Source of the DNA: Burhinus oedicnemus
Taxonomy: Eukaryota; Chordata; Aves; Charadriiformes; Burhinidae
NCBI GenBank assembly: GCA_008921705.1
Contig: VFFE01009204.1
Location: 499,338 to 563,337, forward strand
Length of the DNA: 64,000 bases
Direction: 5' to 3'
Shown: positions 23,108-33,931 of the stretch, one piece after another
Numbering within the stretch: position 1 is the first letter of the stretch
How the letters are laid out: the number at the start of each line of letters is the position of its first letter
Made by a program: the position numbers and the translations under genes
Notes under the pieces: generated by a model
What the model was told of the DNA's origin: nothing
The model's input: only the letters and a program-made list of their open reading frames with translations
Databases searched by the model: none

Positions 23108-24651
23108 AAAAAGGTAGAGGAAAGACTGTAAAGTCTACGGGTAAATGGCAGCATGTTAACCGTAGCAGCCAAAATTGAAGAGAATTAATCTTCCTCTCTG
23201 CCCAGAGAGCAAAGGAAACACACTAAACAGTTAATAGCCTTGTCCTTAAAATAAGCATATTTAGCCTAAACATCCATAAGAAAAACCCTCTAAAGAGCCT
23301 GTCAGAAATACCAGATTTTATTGATGGGATGTTAGGAGTCACAAATGACCGGGTTGCGGGCGTTGGGCAACCAATGCAGCTGGCCGGCAGGCTGTACACG
23401 TTGCCTCCAAGAGCTGCAGCGCTCACGGTAGCAGCTGTTCACACACGTTGTGCCAACCCATTAGCACTAATTGGTGTGAAGCTTGTGAGAGGGGACAGAC
23501 AGCCCACAACGCGTTACCTCCCGGACCAGGGTTTGGCTTTGCCTGTCGCAGCCCTAACGTCGTGGAGAGGAGTCGAGGCCATGCGTATGGAGCTTTGCCT
23601 CCTGCTCCTTCCAGCGCATCGAAGGGACGAGGCAGCATGCAACTGCTCCTCTGCCTCGCTCACGCACCCTTTTGTGACGTTCCAGTACATTTAGGTGTTT
23701 AACAAGACTATCGGCAAGCTGCAAGTCGTCTGGCTCACGGCCAGGCTTCAAACCCAACAGCATCTCCTCATGTGCAACCAATTCCGGCGGTACCAGTAGG
23801 GAGAAAGCTATCCTCCCTCTTAATTGAATTAAATAGGCATCTTCTTGTCACCGGTGGCTGCTGTGCTTTGTGGATTGTGTCATCTTCAGAGGAGACTTCA
23901 GTACAGCAAGGCACACACTGATTCACGTACGTAGGAGTGAATCCAGAGTAACTCCAGTGTGGGAGAGTAGATGTGGGATGCGTATTTATTTCCTCAAGTG
24001 AATGAAATGAGGGAATTCCCACTTCCCCCTCACTGTGTTATCAAAATCATATACAAACATATGCGGGTTTTGTCTTTTTATTATTTTTCATTATGTTCTT
24101 TCTACCACCAAAAGATAGCTCAAAGACAGCATCGTGACACACCTGAGTGGAGCCTGGGTATTAAAACCTACACCTGTTTTTTAGACACAAGATGGGATGT
24201 GTGTGATCAACCTCTCGATGGGAACATATGCTTCCCAAAGCCCAAAAGGAGAGGGGTTTGCCAGCATTATGCCTGGCGGCGAGGAGACCACCAAGTGCTG
24301 GACTGATCAGCGAAGATCAGTCCGATCTGAGGCTCCCTTCTGCGACGAGGCAGAAACCATGGAGCTGGCAATCTCCGAAAAGCTCCGGGGAGCATAAAAA
24401 CAGGAGGTTCACAACCTCAACGGGGGAGAAAAACACAAACAAAGGAGAGTCCTTTTCTCCTCTTCCAGCCAAATCCCGAGTGCTGCCGCCGGCACCCTGC
24501 CTGCCGCAGAGGCGGCCGAGGCACCGGGACGTCCCTAACAAGGGGGTTCGGCAATTGGCAACAGGGGGTGCTGGGCACGCCCCTAAGTCGAGGATTGCCG
24601 GAGAGGAGATGCACTGGGTGAGTGCTGAACCTCGATAAAAAATACTGCACC

Positions 24652-27140
24652 TTTTATAACATAATTGCGTGCTTTATTGATATACACAGTAAAGCAGTAT
24701 ATAATACAATAGTAAGGCATATATTTGGTGAAATTTGATATGTTGTGAAAAAATGCAGTAAAACAGAAGTTTATAAAAATAATTAGTAAATGTTACAGTG
24801 TTGGTGTTAAAACACAATATATTATGATATCCAAGTAATAAACCAGTACTGAGTAACGATGAAATAACATGCCGTATGGTATTTATGTATTCAATTACAC
24901 TGATTATGTTTTACAGTTTAATACTTTGTCATTATAAGGAATATGAAATAATTCCCAAATTATGCTTAAAAAAGCAGCGATAAAGCTTTTAACTTTTTAA
25001 ATAGTTTTTGACAGACTCACTCCAAAACTAAGAGCTAGAAAGTAAAACAAACAAAACAAAACCCTGATGAAAACAACCGTGCAATCCGTTTTTCCTCCAT
25101 TTTTTTCTGAAGAGAAGGTTTAACGTATAAGGGGAAAAAAAAAAGTAGAAACCCAGCTCTTTCTCAGATCTCAATTTAAACCTTCTGATAAAAAAGACCA
25201 TGAGAAATAGCAAGGGTTCTGATTGTAACAAAGTGTGAAAAAAGCTTTTTATTAGGAAAGCTGAGGTTTGGGAGGGATTGTACTTATTTTTTGTAAATGA
25301 CTACCATTGTTGGTATTACTTAAACAGTGAGAACTGGTCACACAATGGACACGTGGTGATGATGTAACATTATCTGTACGTAATTGTCAGGAACACCACA
25401 AAACCAAAGTGAGGTAGAAATAGCATGACTAGCCATGTTCAATGTTAACTAGCATTCAAAATAAAATCTTTCCCAAGTTTAATTACACTTCATACAAGAA
25501 GAGGTAACAGATTTTTTACTCTTGCAATATAAAGTCAGATGGTGTGTTTCTACGTATTCTAAGGTAAAATTAAAAGCTGGTTAAGAAAATGAAGTGGTAA
25601 AGCTTTTGCTGACAGCACCTCATACCCAAACCTACCTCTCACGAGCTGCAGTCAAGCTGGCTAATCTGTTTCGCTATCAGTTCCTCTCTTTCTCACGTTA
25701 TTGTTAATTCTGCGGGATTACTTGTAGAGGGAAATGCGGAAGGAGAAAGGACCAGGGCCTTTGTTTTGGTGATAAATACCTCATGAAGCAGTGTGGCTAC
25801 CTTCACCTGATCACCATGCGCGCGCAAGAACAGCAGTAACTCTTCTACAGCCTTTCCCAAAGGTTGCTCGCAGCGTCACAGCTCCTTGGGACCGGCTGCT
25901 GTAGCAGGCTGAGACACACATCGTGGAAAGCTCTGGTTTTATTTTCCAGAGGACTGAGGAGCTTCACGCTCATTAAGAATACTGGGAGTTGGACAAGCGA
26001 AGATGCTCTGTGAGTAACCTACTTGTGCTTTGGGTCAGAAGCTGATCCCACAGGGGATCAGGAGGGAACTTCTCCCTTTCTTCTCTCCTCTGCAGCAACA
26101 GTGACACGAGCGGTGGCAGCGGGTGGGGGAGAGCTGTACCCAACTCCTGCTGCGGCACTGGCTGCCGCCAGCAGGGTACCGGACACAGAGGTCCAAAGGT
26201 TTAATCCGGTAAGGCAATTTCTATGTTCCTTTACTAATAGCATTCAGGAATTTAGTCAGCAGAGGAAAGGCTGGCACATAGGATGGTCATTAAATTCTTT
26301 CCTTTCCTTCTTTCTTCTGGAGTGGGTTGGTTTTTTTTTTCATTAGTTTTTTGCAGGCTCTGTCATGTAATGTGCTCTTTCATTTAATTATTGCGAACTA
26401 GCTGTGTGTTTCATGTAATTCTTAATTTTATTGAAAAGAGGTGACATAACTACCTTCATTGGAAGTTCAGGAGATTTTTTTTTTTAAGCCAGCCCTAGTC
26501 AGACAAAACCAATGAGAAACATAAGTTGGCTGTTTTGGTGTCGCTGCAGGAAACACTTTTTTTTTTCTTTTTGATAGGCAAGGAAAAGAACACAGGACAT
26601 GAATCTCTCTGATGCAGTTACAGAACTGAAATGATACTAAACAAATGCACTGCCTCAGGTTTTTTTTTTGTGTTTTTTTTAAGGGGGTTTCTATAAACAA
26701 TTATTTTTATAAAGCACACTTTAGTTTACAATCTTTCATTATAACTGTTATAAATTTTTTTAAACAACCCGAAATGCGTTCCATATAAAGAAATGGCAAG
26801 TTATTTAGCTATCAAGATTTTACATGTAGTTTTCTTATAATTTTTGTACAATTGCATAGACGTGTAAAACCTGCCATTGTTAACAAAACAGTAACAGACT
26901 TAGGAAACTACTGAAATCTACAGTATAGTACCACTACCCTTCACAAAAATATAGATTTTTTTTTTTTCTTGTAAACTCTTACAGTCTAATCCTCTTTGTA
27001 GTATGAATATTATAAAAACCATGCGGGACGCCTGAAGTTGTAAAACACATCTTGCTATTCTAACACCTTGTCGTCGGTCATCACTGTCACTAAGGTTTCC
27101 ATTGCTCTTCCCAAGTCGTCTGCCATGTGGAAAAGGCTCC
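24652..27140 (-). other. DMD: DMD 3' untranslated region (exon 79)
   Basis: About 2.5 kb of mostly AT-rich sequence from the main stop codon to the polyadenylation site, without recognisable repeats. Human DMD has a conserved 3' UTR of about 2.7 kb. From memory, three blocks here resemble it closely: the first 400 bases (about 26740-27140), a short block near 25380-25430, and the last 300-350 bases (about 24655-25000). The middle (about 25600-26350) is more GC-rich and I could not match it to the mammalian sequence. Long T runs on the plus strand (A runs in the transcript) occur near 26330, 26470, 26560, 26660 and 26950. Other AATAAA hexamers occur inside, for example near 25249, so shorter 3' ends are possible. 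Confidence 0.9.
24673..24678 (-). terminator. DMD: DMD polyadenylation signal AATAAA
   Basis: On the minus strand the sequence reads CAATAAAGCACGCAATTATG, followed by TTATAAAAGG. I recall the human DMD mRNA ending with the same AATAAAGCACGCA context, so the site looks conserved. Cleavage is expected 15-25 bases downstream, near 24652-24658. A GT- and T-rich stretch (GGTGCAGTATTTTTT) follows at about 24630-24645 and could serve as the downstream element. Confidence 0.88.
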
Positions 27141-27152
27141 CTACATTGTGGC
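27055..27152 (-). CDS. DMD: Exon 79 alternative frame (exon-78-skipped hydrophobic C-terminus)
   Basis: When exon 77 is joined directly to exon 79, the split Gly codon is completed by GC. Translation then continues HNVGSLFHMADDLGRAME, then TLVTVMTDDKVLE, then TAG at 27055-27057. This makes 31 residues after the Gly, the same length as the human alternative tail that I recall from Dp71f-type isoforms. Its first 18 residues match human exactly; later changes are mostly Thr for Ser, and the last few residues differ. The tail is amphipathic and more hydrophobic than the muscle form. Use of this frame is inferred from conservation and from known mammalian splicing, not from transcript data. Confidence 0.9.
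27141..27152 (-). CDS. DMD: Dystrophin exon 79, main-frame end (Ala-Thr-Met-stop)
   Basis: After the strong acceptor gactttctttttcag the exon starts GCCACAATGTAG, giving Ala-Thr-Met and stop when joined to exon 78. Human ends Asp-Thr-Met, so the tail here is predicted as REATM instead of REDTM. The stop codon TAG occupies 27141-27143. The rest of the exon is 3' UTR in this frame, but its first 96 bases are coding in the alternative frame described separately. Confidence 0.95.
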   Translation of the reverse strand, partial: ATM

Positions 27153-30100
27153 CTGAAAAAGAAAGTCAAACAAGAGGCAATTAAATGAAGAAGACATGGC
27201 AGCAGATTGGTAGGAACATTTTACAGAACAGGCCGAGCACAGATCCATCACTCTCCATGTACGGCTCGCTGCCATCACCAGTGGAGTACACCGGAGAGGA
27301 CTCTTTCCAAACGTCTCCTGGATGACTATAGTATGTCATTGTCAGCAGAAGTTGCCAGTTTTGCAGAACACTTAACAGCAATACTGGCTTGAATGGCTAT
27401 GGCAAACTATGTTGACAATAAGCCAGCATGTTTGTGCTCCAAAAAACCCCCCCTGTAGCGATGAAGCTGCATCATTACGAATGTTCACCAAAAGCAACGA
27501 TTAAATCCATTGACATCACAGAAAAGTTTCCAACTGGTGCTGCAAGTGTTTGACCATTCAATGTTCTATCAGGGAGAAAAACAGAAACAAACAGATCAGC
27601 AGTAATTAACTAAATCATTAAACCCAAGAGGTCCCAGCAGGATACCTGCACAGATAGCTAGAACGATGACCAAACTAAATGGCTGCAGTTGACTCAATTG
27701 TTTTTAAAATATCCTTTGCTTTTCAGACAGCAGTCCAGCAGAAGAAAAGACGCCACAATTATCGAGTGACTACTATACAGCGGTTCATTTGTGCATTTCT
27801 CCTCACCCGTAACCACTGTAAAGTCCTAAGATGGTATAACCACAACACATGGACCTCCTACATGGAAGTGATGAATAAATGCAGAGTACAGTTCTGGAGA
27901 CCAAATCTGTAACTTCTCACACTCATTTTACCACTGCTGCAAATGGAAAGGAAAGGTAGCAACATTGATCAGCAGTAAGAAGTGGCTTCATCAAAATTAG
28001 AGACTAAACAGACTTGAAGGTAGGGAGATTAAATTGCCAAAAGTTGACATTTTAGGCCCTTGGCCGTGTCTCCAGCTGCTGTTCAGAAGAGTGTGGGTCT
28101 CCTGCAAGGCCTGTGTCAGATTTGCAGCCCTCTATGACTGTCTCAAAAACCCTCTGGCATCTCAAATGACAGAGACATCATGGTTTAAACAGCTGAATCC
28201 CATCTGGAGTGTCCCTCCTAAAAAACTATGACTGAAGAGGGAATATGACATGAGATCGAGGCACCCGACAAGATGAGCATCCAAACAAGGACTGAGTGTT
28301 CAAGATTTCTTACAAGGACAAGGAGGAACAAGCAGACAGAAGGTCTTAAAACAAGCAGAAGGAAATTATACTCCACACAGCACATAATTGTATTACTGAA
28401 CTCATCGCCACAGGTGGATGTTGAGGTCAAACACATAAATGAGTTAAAAAAGGAGTTAGAAAATAATCCCCGAAGAAAGATTTATTTAGATGCAAAGAAG
28501 TGCATGTGACCTCCAACTTAAGAAGTCTCCACACTGCAGAGTACCAGCAACTGGAAGTATATAACAGGGGCAGTATTACTCAATAAAACTATGTGTTGCT
28601 ATGGCCTGAGGGGTTTGATTTCCTCCCAAGAGTACTTGCAATAGAGTATCTGTCTGGAAAAACATGGGAGGTGCAACGCCATCTGCCCACAACCCTGCTT
28701 CCCAGGAATGCTTTGTGTTAGCCTGGGTGCCGAGTCCTCGCCATGGTCCTGGAGGAAGGAGCACCCAAATGAAGAAAGGACATGACCAGGGTACCCGGGA
28801 TACACCTTTCATGCAGTCTCTACCTGTAATGTGCTGGAGCCTGACTGTTACCATTGCCCACCTACACGGTGGGTGTCCCTCCTGGCACACTCAAATCAAA
28901 CTCACCATCGTCTTCCAAATATTCCGATATGATGGTAGTCATGCACAGCTGTCATTCCTAGAGTACATGGGAGCTTGGAGTGACGTTAGATAATATTCAT
29001 CGACATTTATGGAACAGAAAAAAATGACCTGAGAAACAGCCAGAGAAGCTTGTTTCTTCTGGAGAACTACTACAACCTTTCACATTCAAATACTAGTTTT
29101 TAAAGTTTTTTGTTTTATTTTGTTTTTTAAATGCTGCATTCATTACACAAAACTATGCTGTATCTAAATGATAACTGCTCAACAAGCTGCCCGTTTGACT
29201 GTGAGCTGTGCTGTGTGTGGCACAGATTGCCAGGTATCAATATAAAGAAATACTTGGATCTAATCTGGTGACATTTTGCTAATTGCACGCATGCACAGAG
29301 AAACAGATGCATCAAGCAGCAATTTCAACCATAAATCGTTAATGATAGCCATCCTATTCATCCTAAGCAAAAACTTGTAATTTGCTCATCAGCACGTCAA
29401 CTAAGAGAGTATGAAAAATTCCTGCCAAGTTTTGGTCAAAACATAGTTTACTTTAAAGTAAATGTATACTACCATATTTATTTTAGATGTGAGGGATAAT
29501 CTCTCTTACTGGCACCATGCAGGCTGAGATCAATCCAGCAAATTACACCATGGAAAGTGAAAATTTGACAAAGTTGTATGAGAGCAAGAACATATTTTAG
29601 ATGGGAGATGCTTACGTAAACTGTAAGGTAACTGCCACTGGTTTGCTCTATTTACCCAAAACTCTGACATTCGCAGGTACATGTGTAGCACGTGCAATCA
29701 AGTCTTTATCGGAACCACCCGGGTATAACTGGAGTGACCCGCAGCATCCCCACAAACATCCTGCCCCGGCAAACTACTTTCAAGAAATCTCTAGGCTTTA
29801 AATACTCTTTTTCTTCCTCACCTGCAGCAACCTACAGACAGGAGACAGGGCAGTGGTGACAGTCACAACTGGGCAGCCAGGCATGAGAGCCACTGCTGCC
29901 TGAGGGATCACAGTCTCTCGTTCAGATTTGTTGAGATCTGTTGTTTCTAGAAACAACAATGGGACTGCAGGGCTCTTCAGGGACTCCAACACCACTTATT
30001 CCCAGTTTGGGAAGAGTAATCACCCGTCCATGGATTTAAAGTAACCCAAAATGCTAAACCCCATCTTCAGAAAAAATCAGTATTTGTTAATACTATTTTG

Positions 30101-33100
30101 TTCTGTCAGATACAGAGCTGTAAAGGTAACAAAGGCAAGCTGGTTTTATAGAAAGAGTCTAGGTCTAGAAAGAATAACTTCAATCAAAAATACAGAAAAA
30201 AAGTCTTTCAGAAGTATGTCACAGTAGGTACAAACTGCTAGACTGTTCAGGCAACTAAAGCACGAGCCAAGAAGACCTTATCCATCCAGGGATCCCTGGG
30301 TACTCTTCTAATGCGTAACAATTACAGGAATGTCTGCTAGGTTTTTTCCTTTTCTCTGGTAATTGCTGCCATATTTTTGAAATAACCATGCTTTGAATCC
30401 GATCTCCCTCCACAAAAGCTGCACGTTACTAAGGAGATACGACTCCCTCTGCCCCACACCATCCACACCACCTCTCTAGCACAGGTCTTAATCTCCTCTG
30501 CAGAAAAGCTGAACAATCATGTTTCTCCTCCTGAGCCATCTGAGTTTACAGCTCAGAGCATGACCATAAACCACTGCTGATTGCAGTTTATGTTAATAGC
30601 TGGACTGTAAAGTGCAACAGCTTGGGGACTGCAGTCTCTGGGACAGTCATGGGATGGGAGGACGGGCCAGAAGAATAGGCAATATAGCCATGCTTCAGCC
30701 ACTCAACTGGCGAACCTTCAGCTGGGCATCATTGGACTGCCAGCAGTTTTTTTGCCTCTCTCGCAGATGGGAGTAACAGCTAGGTCAATCAAGAATGTGA
30801 CTAGTTGAGGACAACATATGCAATAATTTCCTGGAACTGTATCTGCAATGAATGCCCCCTCTTCTGTAATGCCTGTTACCTAAATAAGAGCTCAAATTCA
30901 CTGTCTGTTTCTATATAGCTCTGCTGCTTCTGTAGAATACTGCTTACTTGCCCTCTCTAAGACTGAAACATAGGACATGGACATTTTTAAGAAGCAAATG
31001 AGAAAAACACTGTCTTAAAAGGACTTAGAAAAATATCTATCATAGCTTTACAGTCATTATTATTCATATTTTAAAGGACTGCCACCAAAGAAGGCATTCA
31101 TTTCATTCTTTTTCTTTTTTTTTTAATACATTAAAGCTGAAAAAGTTTTCTCCATGCTTGAGGCACTGAAAGGTTGAAAGATGCTACCATGTAAGAAAAA
31201 AACTAGCATACACTTTGGAATGCAGCAATAAAGCTCAAAATGGACATGGACAGTATTAACTTAGACTTATAAAATGGAGGGAATATTTAACACAGGCGCA
31301 TTTGCTTTGAAAGCAGAAAACACCTACTTCTGCAGATGCTAACTACATCACTTCTGGTCACACACAGAATGATGCATTTCACATCTCCTGAATTTGCTTT
31401 AGAGGCTCTACTGGAATTAAGGCCCTTGGGTGAGGGCGCAGTAACTGAATATCAATCTTACGCTACAGCTTGTCAGAGAAATAAACGTGGAACATTCAGA
31501 CTCCAAAGAGTGGCCAGAAAGTAAATTAAGAAGCCCCACCACAATGCAGTGCCTTTTTTAGCAGCACAGATTTCTAACCCTTCCCCAACAAAAGAAAAAT
31601 CCTTCCTGTTGGTGGCTTGGATTTTTATACTCTTATTCCTATCGAGTAATGCCACAAAATCCATGGGACTATACATGAAGACAATACCTAATGTGAGTAA
31701 TGAGATCAAAACCTGGCCAGGTGGGTCTAAAACCACATGATCTGCCTTTGCGCAAATGGCTTCACACATAAAGCAAAAGCTGTTCTGCACCTTAGCTCAT
31801 ACGCTTCACACTCAGGTGGAGAACTGCATTTTATATTCATCTCTGCAAGTCACCAAGCCCCCTCTGGAACCATCAGTGAGCACAAATACAGCTGGAGAAC
31901 GGTGAGCAATTCATTGAAGAAGTAAACTTTTTTAGGGTTAGGCTGCTGGAATCTGATCGAGTAGGACATGCCCGTTTTTCTACTTTTGGGGTTTTTTTTA
32001 TTAATTGTATCAAATATGCCTTCAGCAGCAGAAGCTTATTCTGAATAATATGCATGAATGAAGATAGTAGAAATCAACAACGTGTTTTGCTGAACTGGAG
32101 AGGAATTCTCAGACCGTATGGGCTGACAGCATGCAGGGCTGAATGTGAAATAATTTCCATAAAATTTCTGGACTGATGCAGTCTGTTGATGACATCCCAA
32201 GCGCCCTTTTTTGATCCCTATGAGAGGACCTGCCATTTGAGGACAGTCTTAACCTTACTCCTGGAAGTAGCTGGACCTGTGCCAGCTCCTACAGCCAAGG
32301 CAGAGAACCACTGTATTACAAGGCACCGCATCAGAACAAATCCTGGCTTACCCAGGGTAGCCTGGCAGTGACTGGGGAGTTCACAGCACCTCTGCTAAAA
32401 ACCCCAGCGCAGTGTGTTTCCACGAACCCCCCCTCTCCGCACCAGCAGAAGTCTGGAAAACAGGTCACCCTTTAATTCCTGCTTCAGCCACACCGAACAT
32501 CAGCTGTTCGGGAAAGGTCATTTCACAGCTACTTGCGATTGCGCTCAGGCAGTCTTTGAATATTTTATCTCTAATAATAATTTTCGCTAGGAATTCATCT
32601 TTCAAACACTGTATGTGGTTGGCGAGTGAAGAGCAGCTTCACAGAGGAAAAATCAAGGCTCTGTGGAAATACTTTCAAAGGTGCTATGACAACACAGCGC
32701 AAAACGTTTTCCTCCATGAACAAGCAGTGACGTACAAATTCTAAAATCTATTTTGCATCAAACCAACCATGTCCGAAGTGCACAGTGAAAACCATCACCC
32801 ATTCGCATTGCTGAAGACAACACTGTGGAGCTGGTGAATGTTAGTAGCATTCTTCATTCTGTAATAGTATACCAGGAAATTAAAACACCTGAATCTCTTA
32901 TACCTCTCAACTCTCACTGTTCTAAAGAAAAAGAAAAAAACCTATTTAATAACTGGAGATGATGGCTGGTACATTGGCACATATATGTGAACACAATTGT
33001 GAGTATTTAAGCAGAACAGCGAGAGACATGGGTCTCCCTGTTGTGCTTACATACAGGAGCAACAGAACACAAGTCAACGACTGCAGCATATTTGCTGACC

Positions 33101-33418
33101 GCATTTATCATCCAGAGGCTTAATGTCAGTGTATTATTTTCTCCTCCCCGCTCCTCAGTTTCCACCTCCGGGAGGATGTAAGCAAATGCAGATTCATGAG
33201 CTGACATTGTCTCCGCTGAAAGTTGAGAGGTACGCTACTGTTAGAGCACACATGGGGAATGCACTCAGCAAAATCAAACAAAACCCAAAGCAAAATAAAA
33301 CCACCCCCCGCCCTTCACCAAACCCAAGCAAACCCGTGCTGCCGTCACACGCATGCTGGGCACAGAAAGCAAGCTGTGACAAACAGAAGCCATGGCAGTG
33401 AGCTTGCATCTCACTAAC
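27153..33418 (-). other. DMD: DMD intron 78
   Basis: A 6,266-bp GT-AG intron (gttagt...ctttttcag) with no CR1 or other recognisable element. Its splicing decides which C-terminus is made, so splicing-regulatory elements for exon 78 may lie near 33300-33418. Confidence 0.88.
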
Positions 33419-33450
33419 CTCTCTCACTGGCTTTCCAGGGGCATTTCCTC
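33419..33450 (-). CDS. DMD: Dystrophin exon 78 (alternatively spliced 32-bp microexon)
   Basis: A 32-bp exon preceded by the pyrimidine tract cttcctctctctgttcctaaag and followed by donor gttagt. It encodes GGNAPGKPVRE after the split Gly codon (about residues 3672-3682). In mammals this exon is included in adult muscle and skipped in embryonic, brain and Dp71f-type transcripts. Its length is not a multiple of three, so skipping switches the frame of exon 79. The donor departs from consensus at position +3 (T instead of A or G), which fits a regulated exon. It differs more from human (GRNTPGKPMRE) than the other exons do: three substitutions in eleven residues. Confidence 0.95.
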
Positions 33451-33861
33451 CTTTAGGAACAGAGAGAGGAAGTGGAAGAAATATCAGCAAAGAGGAAAAA
33501 ACCACATATGAATATATATTTTATACTGTAAGAGACACTTCAACTTCCATTTAGGAACTTAATATAAAATAACTGCATTTCTGCTTTAAACAAAGACTGA
33601 AAGTGCACTGAAATCTACGGATGATTCTGAGCTGATTTATTCAAGAACAGTTCTGTAATCTGCAAAAACACTTGAGAAAACTACTAAAACCAACTTAGAG
33701 GCCTTTCAGTTGAGGATAAGGATGGCACAGAAGATCTGAATTCACCTTCTGAGCATCCAAATTTCCTCAATTTGAGTACTTCTACTAGTCGGTATTAGTG
33801 GTAAAGTCATGTTTCCCCAATGTCAAATTAATTCAGCTGGACATGTTACATTTTATTATGG

Positions 33862-33931
33862 CCTACATACACATATAGAGATACACATTCACATAAACAC
33901 ATATGTGTACACACATACACACACACACGTT
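33862..33931. repeat. CA/TA-rich low-complexity tract, intron 77
   Basis: About 70 bp of mixed CA and TA units (for example acacatacacacacacacac) with a short palindrome acacatatgtgt. Confidence 0.85.

Larger units (their letters stand above)
21772..24651. other. Intergenic DNA immediately beyond the DMD polyadenylation site
   Basis: Mixed sequence with GC-rich patches at about 22560-23010 and 24470-24610, a CTG repeat (22265) and a tetranucleotide repeat (23041). From memory, TAB3 is the next conserved gene beyond the DMD 3' end in mammals, but I recognise none of its coding sequence here. Confidence 0.65.
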
